Below, in pieces: positions 60,926-64,000 of a stretch of 64,000 nucleotides of DNA. The DNA comes from Enoplosus armatus (taxonomy: Eukaryota; Chordata; Actinopteri; Centrarchiformes; Enoplosidae), in assembly GCF_043641665.1 (NCBI RefSeq), contig NC_092190.1, forward strand, positions 6,896,548-6,960,547, given 5' to 3'. The notes under the pieces were generated by a model. It had not been told where the DNA came from. It ran no database searches and saw nothing but the letters and a program-made list of their open reading frames with translations. The stretch's first letter is position 1. The number at the start of each line of letters is the position of its first letter. The position numbers and the translations under genes are program-made.

Positions 60926-61914
60926 AAATTACATTACATTTCTCTTCCAGTTTGGTGAGTTCTGCTGAAAACACACAAATTGGGAACTAAAGCTACATTA
61001 TACAATCACGTTCTTGGTGACATTCGGTCTTTCACAGGAAAATGCCCTCATAACTCAATAACCAGTGATGTCATCATCCTCAAGCTGACTTCTCACAATA
61101 ATCTGGTTTCTTGCATGTAAACGTCTCACAGAAAGTCAGCCACTGGTTGCGAGCTGGATGATACTAAGGTGAAGATGCCTCGTCACCTTTTAACTGGCCT
61201 GATCATTTATTACCATGGAGCAGGAGATACAGAGTGTGCAGTAAATGATCAAACCAGTTAAAAGCTTCCAGTCTGGTCCAGTTCTTTCACTGCCTCGCTG
61301 GTACAGCCACGAGTTTGATCAGGTTAGAATGACTCAGTGTTTTTCTTTCTCTTCAGATCTTGAAGCTGCGTACAAAGACTTTTGACAAAGACACTTTGAG
61401 ACAGCATACAAAGACACTTTGAGTTTCTTGGAGAGTTAAATAAACATTCAATCAATGTCTGATGTCCAGAAATGAGATCGAGACCAAAATCAACAACAAA
61501 AAAAGACTGTCGAGACCTATGTTGGGCTCTGTTACAAGCATAAATGAAATGTCAGTTCTTATTAGAAACACAGTCTGCAGATTCTGAATTACTGGAAGAC
61601 AGAGGAGGATGAGAGCGAGCAGTGAGTTATCCTTTCAAGGCCAAGTGGGCGACTTGTTTTCAACATGTGGTTTAGTGAAAAAGCTACAGTGTTGATCATT
61701 AAAAATGTCAGGGAATACTTTCCGTTGAGGAGGAAAAGGTCAGAAGTTGTAGCTTCTGCTGCTGGTTGGTTGTGTTTAAGCAGCTTTAGAGTTACAGTTT
61801 TCCTTTTAATGTCATTCATGAGTCAACATGTGCCTTCATGTTGATGTGGGTTAAGTGCCCTCTAGTGGACATGAGGTAGCAGTTATTATGGTAACATAGG
61901 AATCTTTGGGGTCT

Positions 61915-62690
61915 CAGTTTTTAAGGTTTCATGAGACTTACTAAAGTCAGGACAAAGTCACTAATGCCACATCTGTGTATTTAGGGTCTCATTGGACTAA
62001 TTAAGGCTACATCAAGATCACATGAGACTCAACGTTACATGAGAGCTGCAAAAGTCACATGAGATTCATGAAGCTTCCATGACACCAGAGGTCAAATGAG
62101 GATTTTGAAGGTAACTTTCACATGAGAGATTTTGAAGGTCACTGAGACTTGTTGAGGTCAAATGGAAGTCACTAAAGTCACATGGGGGCCTTTAGGGTCT
62201 CATAAGGCACAATGAAATTACATGAGACTCAAGGTTACATGAGAATCTTTACAATCTCATTGGGGTCTTTGGGGTCTCATGAGACCCGTTTGGGGTTATA
62301 TGAGTTTTTCATTCATGAGTCTTTAATGTTGTATGTGACTTGGTGATGATACATTAGAATCACATGAGACTTCTTGAGGCTGCATGAGAGTCTGTAAGGT
62401 CAGAGGAGACTTGTTGATGTTACATGAGAGTCTTTAAGGTCAATTGAGCCTTATTAAGATCTGAAAGACCTGTTGTGGTCACACACAAATCTTTTTAACT
62501 CCCAAGAGACTCTGGATCACATTAGACCCTTTTGCGTCCCATGAGACTTGTTGAGGTTATATGAGACTCTTTAAGGTAACGAGAATCATGAAGCTTCTAT
62601 GAGACTGGAGGTCAAATGAGGATCTTTAAGGTGACTTTGTTGAGGTCACATGAGTCATTAAAGTCACATTTAGTCTTTGATTACATGAGG
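61915..62690. repeat. Degenerate minisatellite (about 20-bp units)
   Basis: A divergent tandem array built from TCACATGAGACTTGTTGAGG-like and TTACATGAGAGTCTTTAAGG-like units. Longer duplications occur: GAAGCTTCCATGACACCAGA with GGTCAAATGAGGAT near 62070 recurs near 62590. The region is older and more diverged than the 48950 array. Confidence 0.8.
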
Positions 62691-62931
62691 AAAAAACCTG
62701 CAACACTTGAGAAAATGAATAAACGTCTCCTTTAATTATTTGAAAGTAATAAGTAAAAATCTCCAAGAGTAATGTCAAGTTATTTAATGTATTCTTGTTG
62801 ATGACTCAAATCAAGCAATGGGTGATCTGATCGTGAAGTAAACAAGACTAAAACAGTTTTTCAATCAATCAGAAAGTACTGAGGTTAAGGCCTGAGAGCT
62901 GTATCAAAGTCCAATCAGCTATAAATATCTT

Positions 62932-62937
62932 TATTTA
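62932..62937 (-). terminator. Possible polyadenylation signal of an off-window minus-strand gene
   Basis: Minus-strand AATAAA in TTTTTAAATAAAGATAT, with AT-rich sequence after it. No coding exon is visible between here and 64000, so the link to a gene is speculative. Confidence 0.3.
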
Positions 62938-63691
62938 AAAAGAACGCAGGACAGATGTAGGACGTTCAGCAGTTTTTAATGAAAACAAATAAAACAAATT
63001 TACAGAAATAAAATGATACGGTACATAATCTCAAGTTTGCGTTTGCATATTTGCATCATCATTGTCATCATCATAAAAAAAACAAGCTCAGAGAATAAAT
63101 ACTGTACATGAAGAAGTGGACGGAGGTTCTCTGAAGCAGGAAGTGTTGGTTTTTAACACGTCTGAGGAATATTGAGCGCTATTGTTCTGAGCTGAAACCC
63201 AAAGAAAATATCTGTCTGCTTTAAAATCTTGATGATTCAATTTCAGCAATTCACCATCCTCCAGTCAAGATATAGATAGGAAGTTGGAATGGTGAAGATG
63301 GGTTGAATTGATTGAATCTGAACTTGCCTTGTTGTTGTGGAGCGTCTTATAAAGCTGAATCTGGTGTCTCACTACAGTTTCTGGATATATAGTCTTTTAA
63401 AGTTTGATCAAATTTAATCACAAAACTTGATTTACAGTTTGAAATTTTGGAAAAATAAAATTCCAATGCAATACCTGCTGGCGCAAATAACTTTCCAGAT
63501 GTGTTAAAAACAGCTACTGTCTGGTCCAGAGAGGAGCCCTGTGTGCAGCAGCTTGGGTGAATTGCTCCTTTAAACACTTAAATTATTTGTTAATTAGTTT
63601 GCATGTCCTCTGGGTTAATGGAAAATTAGCTTTTATTTTGGAAGCAAAGTGAAATCAGATGACAGAGGTTCAGTCCAAGCACGGAGAGAAT

Positions 63692-63731
63692 ACAAACACA
63701 CTCACACACACACACACACACACACACACAA
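63692..63731. repeat. (CA)n microsatellite
   Basis: About 18 CA units. Confidence 0.9.
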
Positions 63732-64000
63732 AGTTTGTATCATGTCAACTAGAAACAACGCTTCATTTTATGCATCCCTGTTTGTTTCACTCCAGTATTG
63801 CAACTCGGCCCCAGTACCAGGACTCGGACCAGTATCAAGACTCTCGGGCCTCAGTATTGCTGATAAAGGAAGCGAATGGGAAAGCAGCAGCTGATCTGTA
63901 CATTATTGCATCATGATGACATCATCAGACAGAGGAGGAAGTGCAGTTGAAGAGCTCAGAGCTGCTCGTCTTCAACAGGCTCAGTGGAGGTTAATCAGCA

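Larger units (their letters stand above)
59961..64000. other. Upstream and intergenic region of the slc22 gene
   Basis: No exon recognised. It includes the slc22 5' leader and promoter (start not placed; CT-rich near 60420-60470), a LINE 3'-end fragment, a degenerate minisatellite, a minus-strand polyadenylation signal at 62937-62932 and a CA array at 63692. The minus-strand sequence right of 62937 may be a 3' UTR of an off-window gene. Confidence 0.5.

Overview
The window looks like nuclear DNA of a teleost fish, probably a percomorph. It carries intron-rich vertebrate genes with GT-AG splice sites, many long (CA)n/(TG)n microsatellites, and several interspersed repeats of kinds common in teleost genomes. 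I see no bacterial, viral or organellar genes and no CRISPR array. All exon models were built by hand by joining splice sites so that the reading frame and the known protein family both continue. No database search was run.

Layout, left to right. (1) About 1-23,540, minus strand: plekhm3, a protein with two PH domains and a Rubicon-type zinc-binding region. Four coding exons lie here; the last coding exon(s) fall left of the window. A likely non-coding first exon ends at 23,537. (2) 29,873-32,051, plus strand: dnajc15 (MCJ), a mitochondrial inner-membrane J protein, complete in six exons (148 aa). (3) 34,750-48,624, minus strand: sestd1 (Sec14 domain plus spectrin repeats), complete in 18 coding exons (752 aa). 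A non-coding first exon and promoter lie near 51,400-51,710, and a 3' UTR runs to about 33,050. (4) 53,540-59,960, minus strand: an OCTN-type carnitine/organic cation transporter (slc22a4/slc22a5-like), complete in 11 exons (558 aa). From 60 to 64 kb I see no coding exon. That stretch holds a LINE 3' end, a degenerate minisatellite and a minus-strand polyadenylation signal that may belong to a gene further right.

plekhm3 and dnajc15 are divergent, dnajc15 and sestd1 converge tail to tail about 0.5 kb apart, and sestd1 and the slc22 gene are in tandem. The four genes do not form a pathway: they concern endolysosomal/Golgi adaptors, mitochondrial protein import and respiration control, phosphoinositide-linked scaffolding, and carnitine uptake. 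I did not find a new multi-gene system. The most interesting signals are the close packing of transcribed CA and GU repeats against many sestd1 splice sites, a Glu-rich replacement of the usual SESTD1 C-terminus, a splice choice that sets the PDZ-ligand tail of the transporter, several 20-bp-class minisatellites, and repeat-free intronic blocks that look like conserved regulatory elements.
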